Assembly: GCF_026410195.1 (NCBI RefSeq)
Contig: NZ_JAPMLM010000055.1
Coordinates: forward strand, 62,001-126,000
Origin: Xanthomarina sp. F2636L
GTDB taxonomy: Bacteria; Bacteroidota; Bacteroidia; Flavobacteriales; Flavobacteriaceae
DNA length: 64,000 bases
Reading direction: 5' to 3'
This document shows positions 36,004 to 45,306 of the stretch, piece after piece. The first letter of the stretch is position 1. Every line of letters begins with the position of its first letter. The notes under the pieces were generated by a model, which had not been told where the DNA came from, made no database searches, and saw nothing but the letters and a program-made list of their open reading frames with translations. The position numbers were made by a program, and so were the translations under genes.

Positions 36004-37237
36004 TCCATTTACATCACATATTTATCAAGATTTATGGCTTAAGCATTTTGCTAAGGGCAAACAGAGTTATACGTTTAATTTTATTAATGATTTAAAGTTT
36101 ATAAAACATTCGTTCTTTCCATATTATATAAATGTAGGTAAAAATTCTACTAACGGAATTACCTATAGTCTCATAGAAAATAATAAAGATTATAATAACA
36201 AAACCTTCTTGATGTACGATGTTCCTAGTTTTAGTAACTCAGATATTCCATCAAGTTTAAGGCATTTAAAAGCCTATAAAATTAAACAGTACAAAGGGTT
36301 TTTAGCAAATTTAGATGGTTTTATTAATCTTGAAGAATATATGGCTTCTGTTATGAGTTCCAAAAGCAGGAATAAACATAGAAGTACGTTGAGGAAATTT
36401 GAAAATTGTTTTAATGTTTCATATAAAATTTATCATAAAGAAATCTCCGAAGTAGAATGTAATGAAGCTTTAGATAATTTTAAAGAATTAATAGTTGAAA
36501 GACATAAAGACTTAAAAATAGATACCAATATTATTGCTAAATGGCATTTTTATCATGAGTTAATATTTCCTATGATTCAACAAGGGAAAGCGCTTTTAAT
36601 AAGTATAAATGTTGATAATAAGCCTATTTCCATGTCGTTAGCTTTTGTTGAAGGTGATAATTTAATTGGGTCGGTAAAAGCATTCAATCCTGATTATTAC
36701 AAATTTAATATTGGGCACATAGAACTTGGGAAACTAATAGAGTGGTGTTTTGAAAACAATATTTCAACTTTAGACTTTTCTAAAGGTGAGTATGAGTATA
36801 AAACAAAATGGACTAATGAGGAATATATTTATAACTGTCATATTTTATATGATTCTTCGAATATAGTTAGTAGATTAAATTCCAGCTTATTAGCGAATTA
36901 TTTCAGGTTGAAGCAGTATCTAAGAAATAAAAACGTTAACTTATTAATGAAGAAGTTTAAGTATCAACTGAAAAGTTTAATAGGTTTTAACGAAAATAAA
37001 GACCATAAAATAATTATAAAACCCATAGAAGAAGGGGAAAATTTTGATGATTTAGACATAGTGCAAACTGATGATAAAAACTTGTTTTTTCTAAATAGAA
37101 CTATTTTGGACCTATTATATAGGAACCCTGAGCCCATAACTGATATAAATATTTATTCAAAAAAGGATAAAAAAATGATGCACTATTTGGTTGTTGGAAA
37201 AGTAAACAAATATCAAATAGTATTTAAACCAAACTAG
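35993..37237 (+). CDS. FemAB/BioF2-like acyltransferase, paralogue 2
   Basis: This 414-residue protein is the second copy of the tandem pair. It shares segments with copy 1 from end to end: NPFTSHIYQDLWLKHF (NPFNSQTFIDVWTKHF in copy 1), PYYINVGKN, SSKSRNKHRSTLRKFENCF, FNIGHIELGKLIEWCFENN and FSKGEYEYKTKWT. Its ATG lies inside the last codons of copy 1 (11-base overlap), so the two are translationally coupled. Its C-terminus differs most. The product overlaps the convergent deacetylase by 14 bases. The two copies may act on different positions or acyl donors, but this is inference. Confidence 0.8.
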   Translation: MSRNPFTSHIYQDLWLKHFAKGKQSYTFNFINDLKFIKHSFFPYYINVGKNSTNGITYSLIENNKDYNNKTFLMYDVPSFSNSDIPSSLRHLKAYKIKQYKGFLANLDGFINLEEYMASVMSSKSRNKHRSTLRKFENCFNVSYKIYHKEISEVECNEALDNFKELIVERHKDLKIDTNIIAKWHFYHELIFPMIQQGKALLISINVDNKPISMSLAFVEGDNLIGSVKAFNPDYYKFNIGHIELGKLIEWCFENNISTLDFSKGEYEYKTKWTNEEYIYNCHILYDSSNIVSRLNSSLLANYFRLKQYLRNKNVNLLMKKFKYQLKSLIGFNENKDHKIIIKPIEEGENFDDLDIVQTDDKNLFFLNRTILDLLYRNPEPITDINIYSKKDKKMMHYLVVGKVNKYQIVFKPN

Positions 37238-38207
37238 CTAGTTTCTCCATGGTTACATTATTAAAATTAAAGTTATTGTTTAGTATTTTATAATGTATAA
37301 AAATCTCTTCCAGACCTTTAAAATTATCCTCTATATGTTTTCCAAAATTATGTGGATGCCACCAAAGATGAAATAGTTCTTTATGTTTAGCTGCATGAGT
37401 CATCCCGTTTTTAACTCTAGAAATTTTCAAGGAATCAAACATGCTTAGTTTTTTGCTGTAAGGTCTTAAAAAAGTACTAGAAGGGATGTTTGTTAAACCT
37501 GATATTGTGTTTAAATTTTCTAGTTTATATGTATTGTGTCCAGTTAGGTTTAAATAAGAATCTATTAACCTTAAAGCTCTAGTAGATTGTTTTTTATTAA
37601 AATTCCTATCTAAGGTGTTATAAATTTTATGAGTTTCAATACCTCTATAACTAGTTATTCCATGCTTAGAACATATGTCAAGATAATTTGTGTTTACTTG
37701 GTTTCTAGGAAAAACAATGCTTTTTATTGAAATGCCTTTTTTTGCAGCTAAAGAAATTGCAGCAATAAGATCTGCCTCAAACTCTTCTTTGGTTTGTCCA
37801 TCTTCTAAACAGTAATAATGCGAATAGGTGTGGGTTCCTATTTCGTGTTTCTTGGTTTGTTTTATTAAATCTATTAAACGTGAAGCATAATGAAATTCAT
37901 CCTCAGTTTCATTTTCTCCAATGCTGTCTAGCTTATTGTACGGACTAAAGTTTAAATCGGTGTAGTTAGGTAATAGTTTAGGATTGTGGCTTGTTAATTC
38001 TTGCTTGTTTTCAGCAAATAAAAAACCAACAGTTGCAAAGGTTAGTTTTATATTATATTTATCTGCTAGTTCTAGTAATCTTGGAATTACAAGCTTGACA
38101 TTCTCGAGATTTTCTTTGTACTCTGCAACACTTTTTTTATCGAAAACCCCCCAGTGTATCTCAAAATCTAAAGAAATAACAAAATAACCATTAGAAACAT
38201 CCATCAT
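37224..38207 (-). CDS. Polysaccharide deacetylase (NodB-like)
   Basis: This 327-residue carbohydrate esterase is of the NodB/CE4 type. The first motif is SLDFEIHWG (catalytic and metal aspartate region), the metal-binding HxxxH is THTYSH, and a late motif with LWWHPHNFG follows. It lacks a signal peptide, so it acts on a cytoplasmic or lipid-linked intermediate rather than on exported chains. It overlaps the sugar transferase by ATGA (38204-38207), with a second ATG at 38204. It is the last gene of the long minus-strand operon and overlaps the tail of acyltransferase 2. Removal of N-acetyl groups before re-acylation by the opposite-strand pair is an attractive but unproved idea. Confidence 0.88.
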   Translation of the reverse strand: MMDVSNGYFVISLDFEIHWGVFDKKSVAEYKENLENVKLVIPRLLELADKYNIKLTFATVGFLFAENKQELTSHNPKLLPNYTDLNFSPYNKLDSIGENETEDEFHYASRLIDLIKQTKKHEIGTHTYSHYYCLEDGQTKEEFEADLIAAISLAAKKGISIKSIVFPRNQVNTNYLDICSKHGITSYRGIETHKIYNTLDRNFNKKQSTRALRLIDSYLNLTGHNTYKLENLNTISGLTNIPSSTFLRPYSKKLSMFDSLKISRVKNGMTHAAKHKELFHLWWHPHNFGKHIEDNFKGLEEIFIHYKILNNNFNFNNVTMEKLASLV

Positions 38208-38794
38208 GTAATAATAATTTGAATCGTTTTTAAAATAATTTTAAAATCTGTAAACAGATTATGGCTATTAATGTATTTCTTATTTAGTTTTATTTTTTCA
38301 GGCATGATGTTTTCAATATAAAACATCTCAGGATTCTCGACCCCTTTTAAGAGTTCTGCTTCGTCTCTATAATAAATTGAAGCATAGTCTGTTATTCCAG
38401 GTTTTACAGATAAAATTATAGCATCTTCTTGAGAGTAATAATTTACATATTTGCGCACTTCTGGTCTTGGGCCAACAAAACTCATGTTGCCTATAAAAAC
38501 ATTAATTAGTTGTGGGAGTTCGTCTAATTTATATTTTCTTAAAAAAAAACCTGTTTTAGTAATTCTAGGATCTCGATCTCCAAGAGTTAACAACCCCTTT
38601 TTATCAGATCCAACAAACATGGTTCTAAATTTAAATATTTTAAAATCTTTATTATGCTTGCCAACTCTAGTTTGTAAATAGAAAAGCGAACCTTTAGATT
38701 CTATTTTAATTAGTATTGCTATAAGGAGTAATAAAGGTAGTAATAATATTAAACCAAAAAAAGAAAAAATGATATCAAAGATTCTTTTAATCAT
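38204..38794 (-). CDS. Initiating sugar-1-phosphate transferase (PglC-like)
   Basis: This 196-residue monotopic phosphoglycosyl transferase moves a sugar phosphate from UDP-sugar onto undecaprenyl phosphate, the first step of repeat synthesis. It has the re-entrant membrane helix (FDIIFSFFGLILLLPLLLLI) with the conserved basic stretch FKIFKFRTM, the LRKYKLDELPQLINV motif containing the catalytic Asp-Glu pair, and GNMSFVGPRPEVRKYV. The short length with no extra membrane domain is the PglC type. It overlaps both neighbours by four bases. Confidence 0.93.
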   Translation of the reverse strand: MIKRIFDIIFSFFGLILLLPLLLLIAILIKIESKGSLFYLQTRVGKHNKDFKIFKFRTMFVGSDKKGLLTLGDRDPRITKTGFFLRKYKLDELPQLINVFIGNMSFVGPRPEVRKYVNYYSQEDAIILSVKPGITDYASIYYRDEAELLKGVENPEMFYIENIMPEKIKLNKKYINSHNLFTDFKIILKTIQIIIT

Positions 38795-39996
38795 ATCTTG
38801 GATTCAACAGCATTAGCAACTGTGTTTACTATATATTCTAGTTCCTCTAGTGTTAATTGTGGATAAATAGGTAGCGAAATTTCGCACTTATAATTATTAT
38901 AAGCCATTGGGTAAGAGTTGATATCATAGCCCATATTCTTAAAAAGCGTTAACATAGGTAGAGGTTGAAAATGAACATTTACAGCCACGCCATTTTTTGA
39001 AATATCATCAATAATTGCATCTCGAGTTGCTTCGGAAACACCTTTTATTCTCAAGGCGTATAAATGGCATGATGAAGTTTTCTCTTCGTTTTTATAAGGA
39101 GGCAACATAGCCCAAGATTTTGATTTAAAATAGGTTTGATAAAACTCATAAATATCTACACGTTTATCAAGCGTCTTTTCAAAATACTCAGGTAATTGTG
39201 CAACACCAATAGCTGCAAGAATATCTGGCATGTTTATTTTAAGTCCAGGATAAATAATATCATATCTCCAACCACCAGCCTTCGATTTTGTAAACGCGTC
39301 TTTTGTTTGTCCGTTTAAAGAATAACAGCGCAAATAATGATACTCTTCTTGATTACTAAACGGAGTTGGTAAGTTAAGACATATAGCTCCACCTTCTGCT
39401 GTTGTAACATTTTTTACAGCATGAAAAGAAAAAACTGTGATATCTGTAATAGATCCTAGGTATTGATCTTTGTATTTAGATCCAATAGAATGAGCTGAAT
39501 CTGAAATAATTAATATTCTTCCTAATTTTTTTTGATTTTCATTTATAGGATTGAATATAACTTTTTTCTTATTTACTAGAGAATGAATCTCGTCGTAATT
39601 ACACGGCCATCCTGCAATATCCACAGGAATAATAGCTTTAGTTTTATTAGTTATGGCTTTATCAATATTATTGACCGAAATATTAAAATCTTCTTCTACA
39701 TCAATCATTACAGGAGTTGCCCCTACATGTATTACAGCCAAAGCTGTAGCAGCGTAGGTATATGCGGGAATAATAACTTCGTCTCCATGGCCAATGCCAT
39801 ACCATTTTAAAGAAAGCATAAGACCTGAAGTTGCAGAATTTACACAGAGTGTGTTTCCTGCTAAAGTGTATTTGCAAACAAGTTCTTCTAATAGTTTAAC
39901 CTTTGGTCCAGTAGTTATCCAACCAGACTCTAAAGCACTGTTAACTTCTTGAATAACATCCTTATTTATATAAGGTGGAGAAAACGGAATCTTCAT
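38791..39996 (-). CDS. DegT/DnrJ/EryC1 sugar aminotransferase, second copy
   Basis: This 401-residue PLP-dependent enzyme is a second sugar aminotransferase in the locus. The PLP-lysine region is VFSFHAVKNVTTAEGGA, the substrate loop is GWRYDIIYPGLKINMPDI, and the N-terminal IPFSPPYI is typical. Its sequence differs clearly from the copy at 33220, including a longer insert with IFNPINENQKKLGRIL. It probably makes a second amino or deoxyamino sugar of the repeat. The start is five bases from the GT4 stop at 40001. Confidence 0.92.
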   Translation of the reverse strand: MKIPFSPPYINKDVIQEVNSALESGWITTGPKVKLLEELVCKYTLAGNTLCVNSATSGLMLSLKWYGIGHGDEVIIPAYTYAATALAVIHVGATPVMIDVEEDFNISVNNIDKAITNKTKAIIPVDIAGWPCNYDEIHSLVNKKKVIFNPINENQKKLGRILIISDSAHSIGSKYKDQYLGSITDITVFSFHAVKNVTTAEGGAICLNLPTPFSNQEEYHYLRCYSLNGQTKDAFTKSKAGGWRYDIIYPGLKINMPDILAAIGVAQLPEYFEKTLDKRVDIYEFYQTYFKSKSWAMLPPYKNEEKTSSCHLYALRIKGVSEATRDAIIDDISKNGVAVNVHFQPLPMLTLFKNMGYDINSYPMAYNNYKCEISLPIYPQLTLEELEYIVNTVANAVESKI

Positions 39997-40000
39997 TATT

Positions 40001-41092
40001 TTAATTATGATTAATAGCTGTGTTAAATATAGCTATATATTGCTTAGATACATTTTCAAGACTAAACTGTTTAACGTGTTTTAAGGCATTTTCAGCTAAT
40101 TTATCTGCTAAATTCTTGTTGGTTGCTATTTCAACCATGGCATTTGCTAAAGTTTCAGAGTTTTTAGGCTCTACTAAAATAGCTTCCTCATTATGTCTAG
40201 TAAAATCGCGAACTCCAGTAACATTTGTAGAAACTATAGGCAGTCCAACTGCTGCAGCTTCTAATAATACTCTAGAAAATCCTTCTCTAAATGTGGGAAG
40301 TACAAAAGCATCAGAAGTTTCTAATAAATTTAGAACATCGCTTCTAGAGCCTAAAATATCTACGATATCTTCATATTGAGAAAGTATGTTTTTATTGAGT
40401 TTTTTAGAATTCTCTTCTAGGGGTCCAACCAGTAAATATTTAAATTTATAACCTTTGTTACTACATATTCTTGCTGCTTCCAAAAGATTAATGATGCCTT
40501 TTTCATAAACCAATCTAGCCACACATATAAATGTGAAAGTCAGGTTGTTACGTTTGGCTCTTTGGGTTATTTTTTTTAGCTCAATACCACTACTTAATAT
40601 TAAGCTATAGTTGGAATTTGAAATTAGATTGTATTTTAAATAGAGGTTTTTATCATCTTCGTTCTGAAAAATGGTGTTGTTTACTCTGTTTTTAACTAAG
40701 GTGTGCAAAAATAAATACACCTTTCTTAAAATAGCGCTAAACAAAGATTTAGACATAAAAATGGTTCCTAAACCTGTAACAGTTCTAGTAATTGGAGTGT
40801 TGGTTTTTAATTGTGAAAGTGGTACTAAAAATGCCGGTTTAGTATCGAATGTATGTATGAGGTCGAATGTATTTTTTTTTAAAAATTGTTTTAACCATAA
40901 AACTGTTTTGTAATCCGAAATAGGGGAGAAGCTTCTGTTTAAATTATAAGGGATGTAAGTAATAGGTTTTGGAAATTGTATGTTGCTTGTTCCAACTATT
41001 GTTACTTCAAAACCTGCATCCATTAAATAGTTGGACAAAAGAATTCTTTTGTGTACATCTTCACCACCTATTAAACAGATTTTTTTGGCCAT
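40001..41092 (-). CDS. Glycosyltransferase family 4
   Basis: This 363-residue enzyme is a GT-B retaining glycosyltransferase. The C-terminal donor domain contains ICVARLVYEKGIINLLEAA and the EX7E motif region FVLPTFREGFSRVLLEAAA. The N-terminal domain has an LIGGEDVHKRILLSNYLMDAGFE-type start. It has no signal peptide. It adds one sugar of the repeating unit on the cytoplasmic face. The 111-bp gap upstream (41093-41203) is the only break of note in the minus-strand operon; I see no promoter there. Confidence 0.92.
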   Translation of the reverse strand: MAKKICLIGGEDVHKRILLSNYLMDAGFEVTIVGTSNIQFPKPITYIPYNLNRSFSPISDYKTVLWLKQFLKKNTFDLIHTFDTKPAFLVPLSQLKTNTPITRTVTGLGTIFMSKSLFSAILRKVYLFLHTLVKNRVNNTIFQNEDDKNLYLKYNLISNSNYSLILSSGIELKKITQRAKRNNLTFTFICVARLVYEKGIINLLEAARICSNKGYKFKYLLVGPLEENSKKLNKNILSQYEDIVDILGSRSDVLNLLETSDAFVLPTFREGFSRVLLEAAAVGLPIVSTNVTGVRDFTRHNEEAILVEPKNSETLANAMVEIATNKNLADKLAENALKHVKQFSLENVSKQYIAIFNTAINHN

Positions 41093-41203
41093 ATAATTGT
41101 AATCAACTCAAATTTAACCCTTTATTTGATTTTTTTGTTTTATAGGGTTTAAATATTTATATAATAAAACCCATTCTCAAGCTTTTAATAATGTAAGTAA
41201 TAA

Positions 41204-42361
41204 TTAAATGCTGTCAATTAGTGTTTTTAATTGAGCTCCAATTTTATCAACACCATAATCTTTAGAACGTGTATAACCCAAGCCTCCAAAAACCATTCTT
41301 TGTTCGTTATTTTCTTGTAAATATTTTATGGCACTTGCTAGTCCTTCTACATCATCAACATTTACCAAAATACCATATTTAGCTTTGTAAAAAGTTCCAG
41401 TTTCAATTTCTACAGGTTCGTTTTCATTTAGTAATTCTAGAGGTCCAGACATGCAATTAGTAGCAATTACGGGTAATCCAACCGACATAGCTTCTAATAA
41501 CACATTAGGGAATCCTTCGGTTAAAGAACTTAAAACAAAACAATGATTGTTTATAATTTCAGAATGAACATTTAATACGTTTCCTTTAAAACTCACTCTG
41601 TTCTTTAAATGAAGGGTTTGAGATAATTGTTCAAGCTCTTCATGCAATTCGCCATCACCATAGATGTCTAAATGAACACTTCCATGAAGTATGTTTAAGC
41701 TTTTAAGAACGTGCTGGTGGTTTTTAACAGGAATTAACCTTCCAACTGTAACCACTTTAAAAGGGTCTTGTAGATTTGTATAATGGTCGATATTTAATTT
41801 TTCTTTATTTAAAACTGTAGGATTATAGATAACACTTGCATCAATTTTCACATTAAAATGTTGTTTTAAATCTTCATTTATATAAATGGAATTAGAAAAC
41901 AATTTATCATTCCTATTGTAAAACAAGGGAATCATTGTTTTGGTAATTATAGACATAAGCCTAGTATTTGTATAGCGTTTTGATGGAAAACATCTTTCGC
42001 TTATAATAGATTTAAGTTTTGGATTAAAAAGTTTAACAAAACCTGTCATAACGTTTTGTCGAAGCATAAAGGAGATAACGACGTCTATTTTCTCCTTTTT
42101 TAAAACACTGTTATATTTAAAAATAAATTTTATATAATCTGTTAAATGCTGAATTTTAGACGTTTTGAATGTTTCTCCTTTTTTAGAGAGCAAAATAACT
42201 TTAACATCTTTTGAAATAGGGAGTTTTATAACGTCGTAAAGTAAAATTAAGGTAACATCGAAATATTTTGTCAACTCGAAGGTAAGTAGGCTAACAACTT
42301 TCTCTGCACCTCCAAATCCGATTGCAGGTACAAATAAGGCAATTTTTTTTTTGTTGTTCAT
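41204..42361 (-). CDS. Glycosyltransferase family 4
   Basis: This 385-residue GT-B enzyme has an N-terminal glycine-rich loop (VPAIGFGGAEKVVS) and the C-terminal VVTVGRLIPVKNHQHVLKSL and FVLSSLTEGFPNVLLEAMSV motifs. It belongs to the same family as the genes at 40001, 42362 and 48813 but they are only distantly alike. It lies directly against the next gene (one base from its stop), so it is part of one transcript. The sugar it transfers is not predictable. Confidence 0.92.
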   Translation of the reverse strand: MNNKKKIALFVPAIGFGGAEKVVSLLTFELTKYFDVTLILLYDVIKLPISKDVKVILLSKKGETFKTSKIQHLTDYIKFIFKYNSVLKKEKIDVVISFMLRQNVMTGFVKLFNPKLKSIISERCFPSKRYTNTRLMSIITKTMIPLFYNRNDKLFSNSIYINEDLKQHFNVKIDASVIYNPTVLNKEKLNIDHYTNLQDPFKVVTVGRLIPVKNHQHVLKSLNILHGSVHLDIYGDGELHEELEQLSQTLHLKNRVSFKGNVLNVHSEIINNHCFVLSSLTEGFPNVLLEAMSVGLPVIATNCMSGPLELLNENEPVEIETGTFYKAKYGILVNVDDVEGLASAIKYLQENNEQRMVFGGLGYTRSKDYGVDKIGAQLKTLIDSI

Positions 42362-43450
42362 TTAGTTTGAGTTGGTCAAATTTAAAAATAAACTTTCGTA
42401 CTGCGAAATAATTTTTTCTTTGCCAAAACGTTCTTTTACTATGTTACTAACAATTTTGGGACTAAAATTATAACTGGTATTTATGGCTTTTAATTGGTTA
42501 ATAAATTCTTCGTTGGAATTTACTATAATTCCGTTTTTTCCATTTTCTATAATTTCAGATAAACCTCCTGGAGCATGGAATGCTAAAACAGGTGTTCCTA
42601 CAACACAACTTTCAATAAGTGCATTTGGGAAACCATCAACATAAGAGCCTTGTAAGAATAAATCGCTTTTCGTTAGATATTTATCCACTTCATTGGTGAA
42701 TTCTATATAATCTATTTTATCTGTTAATCCGTGTTTTTCAATGGTATCAAAAATAATGTCTTTTTCTGGACCATCTCCTATAATGGTGTAGTGAAAGGGA
42801 AAATCTACTTGAGCTAAAGCATCTATAATTCTTAGGTAGCCTTTTTCTTTGCTTAACCTTCCAATGGTTATAAGTCTAAGAATATCCTGATCAACTTTTA
42901 ATTGAGTTTTTAATTCAAAAACATTAGCTATGGGATTATTAATAAGATGTGTTTTGCTTTTTGGTACTTTAAAATAGTTTACCATGTCTTCTTGCATGTC
43001 TTTAGACTGACAAATAATACAGTCAACAAGCTTGTAAGCTAGAGAGACAGAACGTTGTGAAAAAAAGATAGAAGAAGAAGGGTCGTATTTGTTTAAAATA
43101 CTTAAAACACTAGCTTCCCTAGCCACAATTTTAGTTTTTCTAAAGAAAGGAGACATTATAGCTATAAAAACATTTAAATGCACAATAGAGCTTACAATTA
43201 CATCTGGTTTGTTTTGTTTTAAATAAGAAAATATGCTGAAAAACGATTTTAAAACTCTTGATTTATTGAGATATACAATGTTTAAATTTGATAAATGATA
43301 GACTGCATCTTTTTCATAACCTATAACTAAAAGCGTTGTTTTAAATTTGTTAGCATCCAGATTTTGTGCTACAAATGATAAAATGCGCTCTGCACCTCCA
43401 GCTCTTAGGGAAGGGATTACAAAAACAATATTTAATTTTTTAGTTTTCAT
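42362..43450 (-). CDS. Glycosyltransferase family 4
   Basis: This 362-residue GT-B glycosyltransferase has IPSLRAGGAERILSF near its start, and LITIGRLSKEKGYLRIIDAL and GSYVDGFPNALIESCVVG in the donor domain. It overlaps the upstream asparagine-synthase-like gene by ATGA (43447-43450) and touches the next gene, so translational coupling is likely. It adds one residue to the lipid-linked repeat. Confidence 0.92.
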   Translation of the reverse strand: MKTKKLNIVFVIPSLRAGGAERILSFVAQNLDANKFKTTLLVIGYEKDAVYHLSNLNIVYLNKSRVLKSFFSIFSYLKQNKPDVIVSSIVHLNVFIAIMSPFFRKTKIVAREASVLSILNKYDPSSSIFFSQRSVSLAYKLVDCIICQSKDMQEDMVNYFKVPKSKTHLINNPIANVFELKTQLKVDQDILRLITIGRLSKEKGYLRIIDALAQVDFPFHYTIIGDGPEKDIIFDTIEKHGLTDKIDYIEFTNEVDKYLTKSDLFLQGSYVDGFPNALIESCVVGTPVLAFHAPGGLSEIIENGKNGIIVNSNEEFINQLKAINTSYNFSPKIVSNIVKERFGKEKIISQYESLFLNLTNSN

Positions 43451-45294
43451 TTTATTGGATATCCTTTTCCGTTATTGTCTAACCATTGTTTAAGGACTAA
43501 TATTTGCCAGATAATTGAAAAACGATTCCAGCTGCCATCCATATGTTGCTTAATATAACCACTAATAATTTCAGGGTGAATACAAGGGATTTCTTTTAAG
43601 TTTTCATCACTTAATTCTTCAAGCACATATGATTTTAAATCTGTTTTAAACCATTCTGAAAAAGGCATCGAAAAACCAGACTTTGGCCTATCGAAAATAT
43701 GTTTAGGGACATATTGATATAACACTTCTTTTAAAATACGTTTTTGATTTTTTCCTTTAAATTTAAAAGAAGTAGGTAAGGATCTAGCAAATTCAACTAC
43801 TCTATAATCTAAAAGAGGAGCTCTTGCTTCCAGTGAGAAAGCCATAGTGGCTCTATCAACTTTTGTGTTGATGTCCCAAATTAAGTAGCTTTTTAAGTCG
43901 AAATCTGTAATACGCTCAAAGATGTTCTTTTTTTTGTGTTTTAGATATTTCACCTCTTCTAAATCATAAAAGTCTGTTTGGCTATCTATCCAAGTAAAAT
44001 CGAGATTTGTCATGGATGCTAAATACACGTCGTTGGTGTTTTTATAGGTCATTGCTTTTGCAATAATTTTCATTCTATAATTTGATGATAGTCTAAGAAT
44101 GGAAGCACATATTTTTCTAAAAAATAGAGGTAGCATGTTTATTTTCTGACCTTTTTTGATCCATTCATACCTGTGGTATCCAATAAAGCTTTCATCGCCA
44201 GCATCTCCAGAAAGTGCCACTGTTACTTTTTCTCGCGTATGTTTTGCTAATAACATGGATGGAATTGCAGAAGAGTCTGAAAATGGTTCATCGTAAAAAT
44301 GACAAAAGTTTTTTATAAGCTCTTTACCTTCTTCGTAATTGCATTCTATAACATGATGATCGGTTTCTAAATGGTCTGCCACTTGTTGTGCGTAAACACT
44401 TTCGTCAAAACCTTTTTCATTAAATTTAACTGAAAAAGTTTTCACCTTACTATTTGTACTTTTTGTTGCTAATGCAGCTATAACAGAGGAATCTACACCA
44501 CCTGAAAGAAAAATTCCAACAGGAACATCGGCAAACAAACGAATTTTTACAGCGTCTTTTAAAGTTGTATCTAAAATATTGACAGCCTCATCAAAACTTC
44601 CTTTAAATTGTTTTTTACCTTGATAATCAATATCCCAATATGCTTTTTCTTTAAATTTATTAGTATTCAAATCGAAGGTAAAAGAATGTCCAGCAGGCAA
44701 TTTTTTTATTTCATTAAATATTGAATATGGATCAGGAATTACTCCCCAAGCCAAATATAAGGAGATAGCTTTTTTTGAAATGGATAAATTTTCATTATAA
44801 AGTTGAACAACAGAAAGCTGACTAGCAAATTCAAAATCTTTGCCGTTTTGATAGTAATAGAAGGGTTTTTGGCCAAGTCTATCTCTTGCACCAAAGAAGG
44901 TGTTTTTTGTCTGATCGAAAATTACAAAAGCAAACATACCATTAAAATGATTGACGCAGTCTTCGCCATATTCTAAATAAGCTGCACAAATAACTTCTGT
45001 ATCACTTGTAGTATTGAATTTGTAACCTTTCTCAGTTAGCGTGTTTTTAATGTCCATGAAATTATAAATTTCACCATTAAAAACTAAATGAATGGTTTCT
45101 CTATATGTAAATGGCTGATTGGAACGTTCGTCAAGATCAATTATAGCTAATCTGTTATGCCCAAAGATAACATGATTGTCTTTACCAAAATGTTCAAATT
45201 TTAACTTATCTGGACCTCTAAACTTAGAGCGTTCTAGTTTTTCTTTAATCTGAGCGTTGTTATAAGCAATTGTAGAGCCGTAAATGCCACACAT
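43447..45294 (-). CDS. Asparagine synthase-like glutamine amidotransferase
   Basis: This 615-residue protein has a class II glutaminase domain with nucleophile Cys2 (MCGIYGS) and the NRLAIIDL/FNGEIYN motifs, and a C-terminal ATP pyrophosphatase domain with FLSGGVDSSVIAAL. Such AsnB-like enzymes in polysaccharide loci (as in WbpS-type genes) transfer ammonia to a carboxyl group, giving amidated uronic acids; a free asparagine synthesis role is less likely here. It lies between a glycosyltransferase and the Wzy polymerase, in the same operon. The protein is full length and the active-site features are intact. Confidence 0.93.
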   Translation of the reverse strand: MCGIYGSTIAYNNAQIKEKLERSKFRGPDKLKFEHFGKDNHVIFGHNRLAIIDLDERSNQPFTYRETIHLVFNGEIYNFMDIKNTLTEKGYKFNTTSDTEVICAAYLEYGEDCVNHFNGMFAFVIFDQTKNTFFGARDRLGQKPFYYYQNGKDFEFASQLSVVQLYNENLSISKKAISLYLAWGVIPDPYSIFNEIKKLPAGHSFTFDLNTNKFKEKAYWDIDYQGKKQFKGSFDEAVNILDTTLKDAVKIRLFADVPVGIFLSGGVDSSVIAALATKSTNSKVKTFSVKFNEKGFDESVYAQQVADHLETDHHVIECNYEEGKELIKNFCHFYDEPFSDSSAIPSMLLAKHTREKVTVALSGDAGDESFIGYHRYEWIKKGQKINMLPLFFRKICASILRLSSNYRMKIIAKAMTYKNTNDVYLASMTNLDFTWIDSQTDFYDLEEVKYLKHKKKNIFERITDFDLKSYLIWDINTKVDRATMAFSLEARAPLLDYRVVEFARSLPTSFKFKGKNQKRILKEVLYQYVPKHIFDRPKSGFSMPFSEWFKTDLKSYVLEELSDENLKEIPCIHPEIISGYIKQHMDGSWNRFSIIWQILVLKQWLDNNGKGYPIK

Positions 45295-45306
45295 AATTTT
45301 AAGGTA

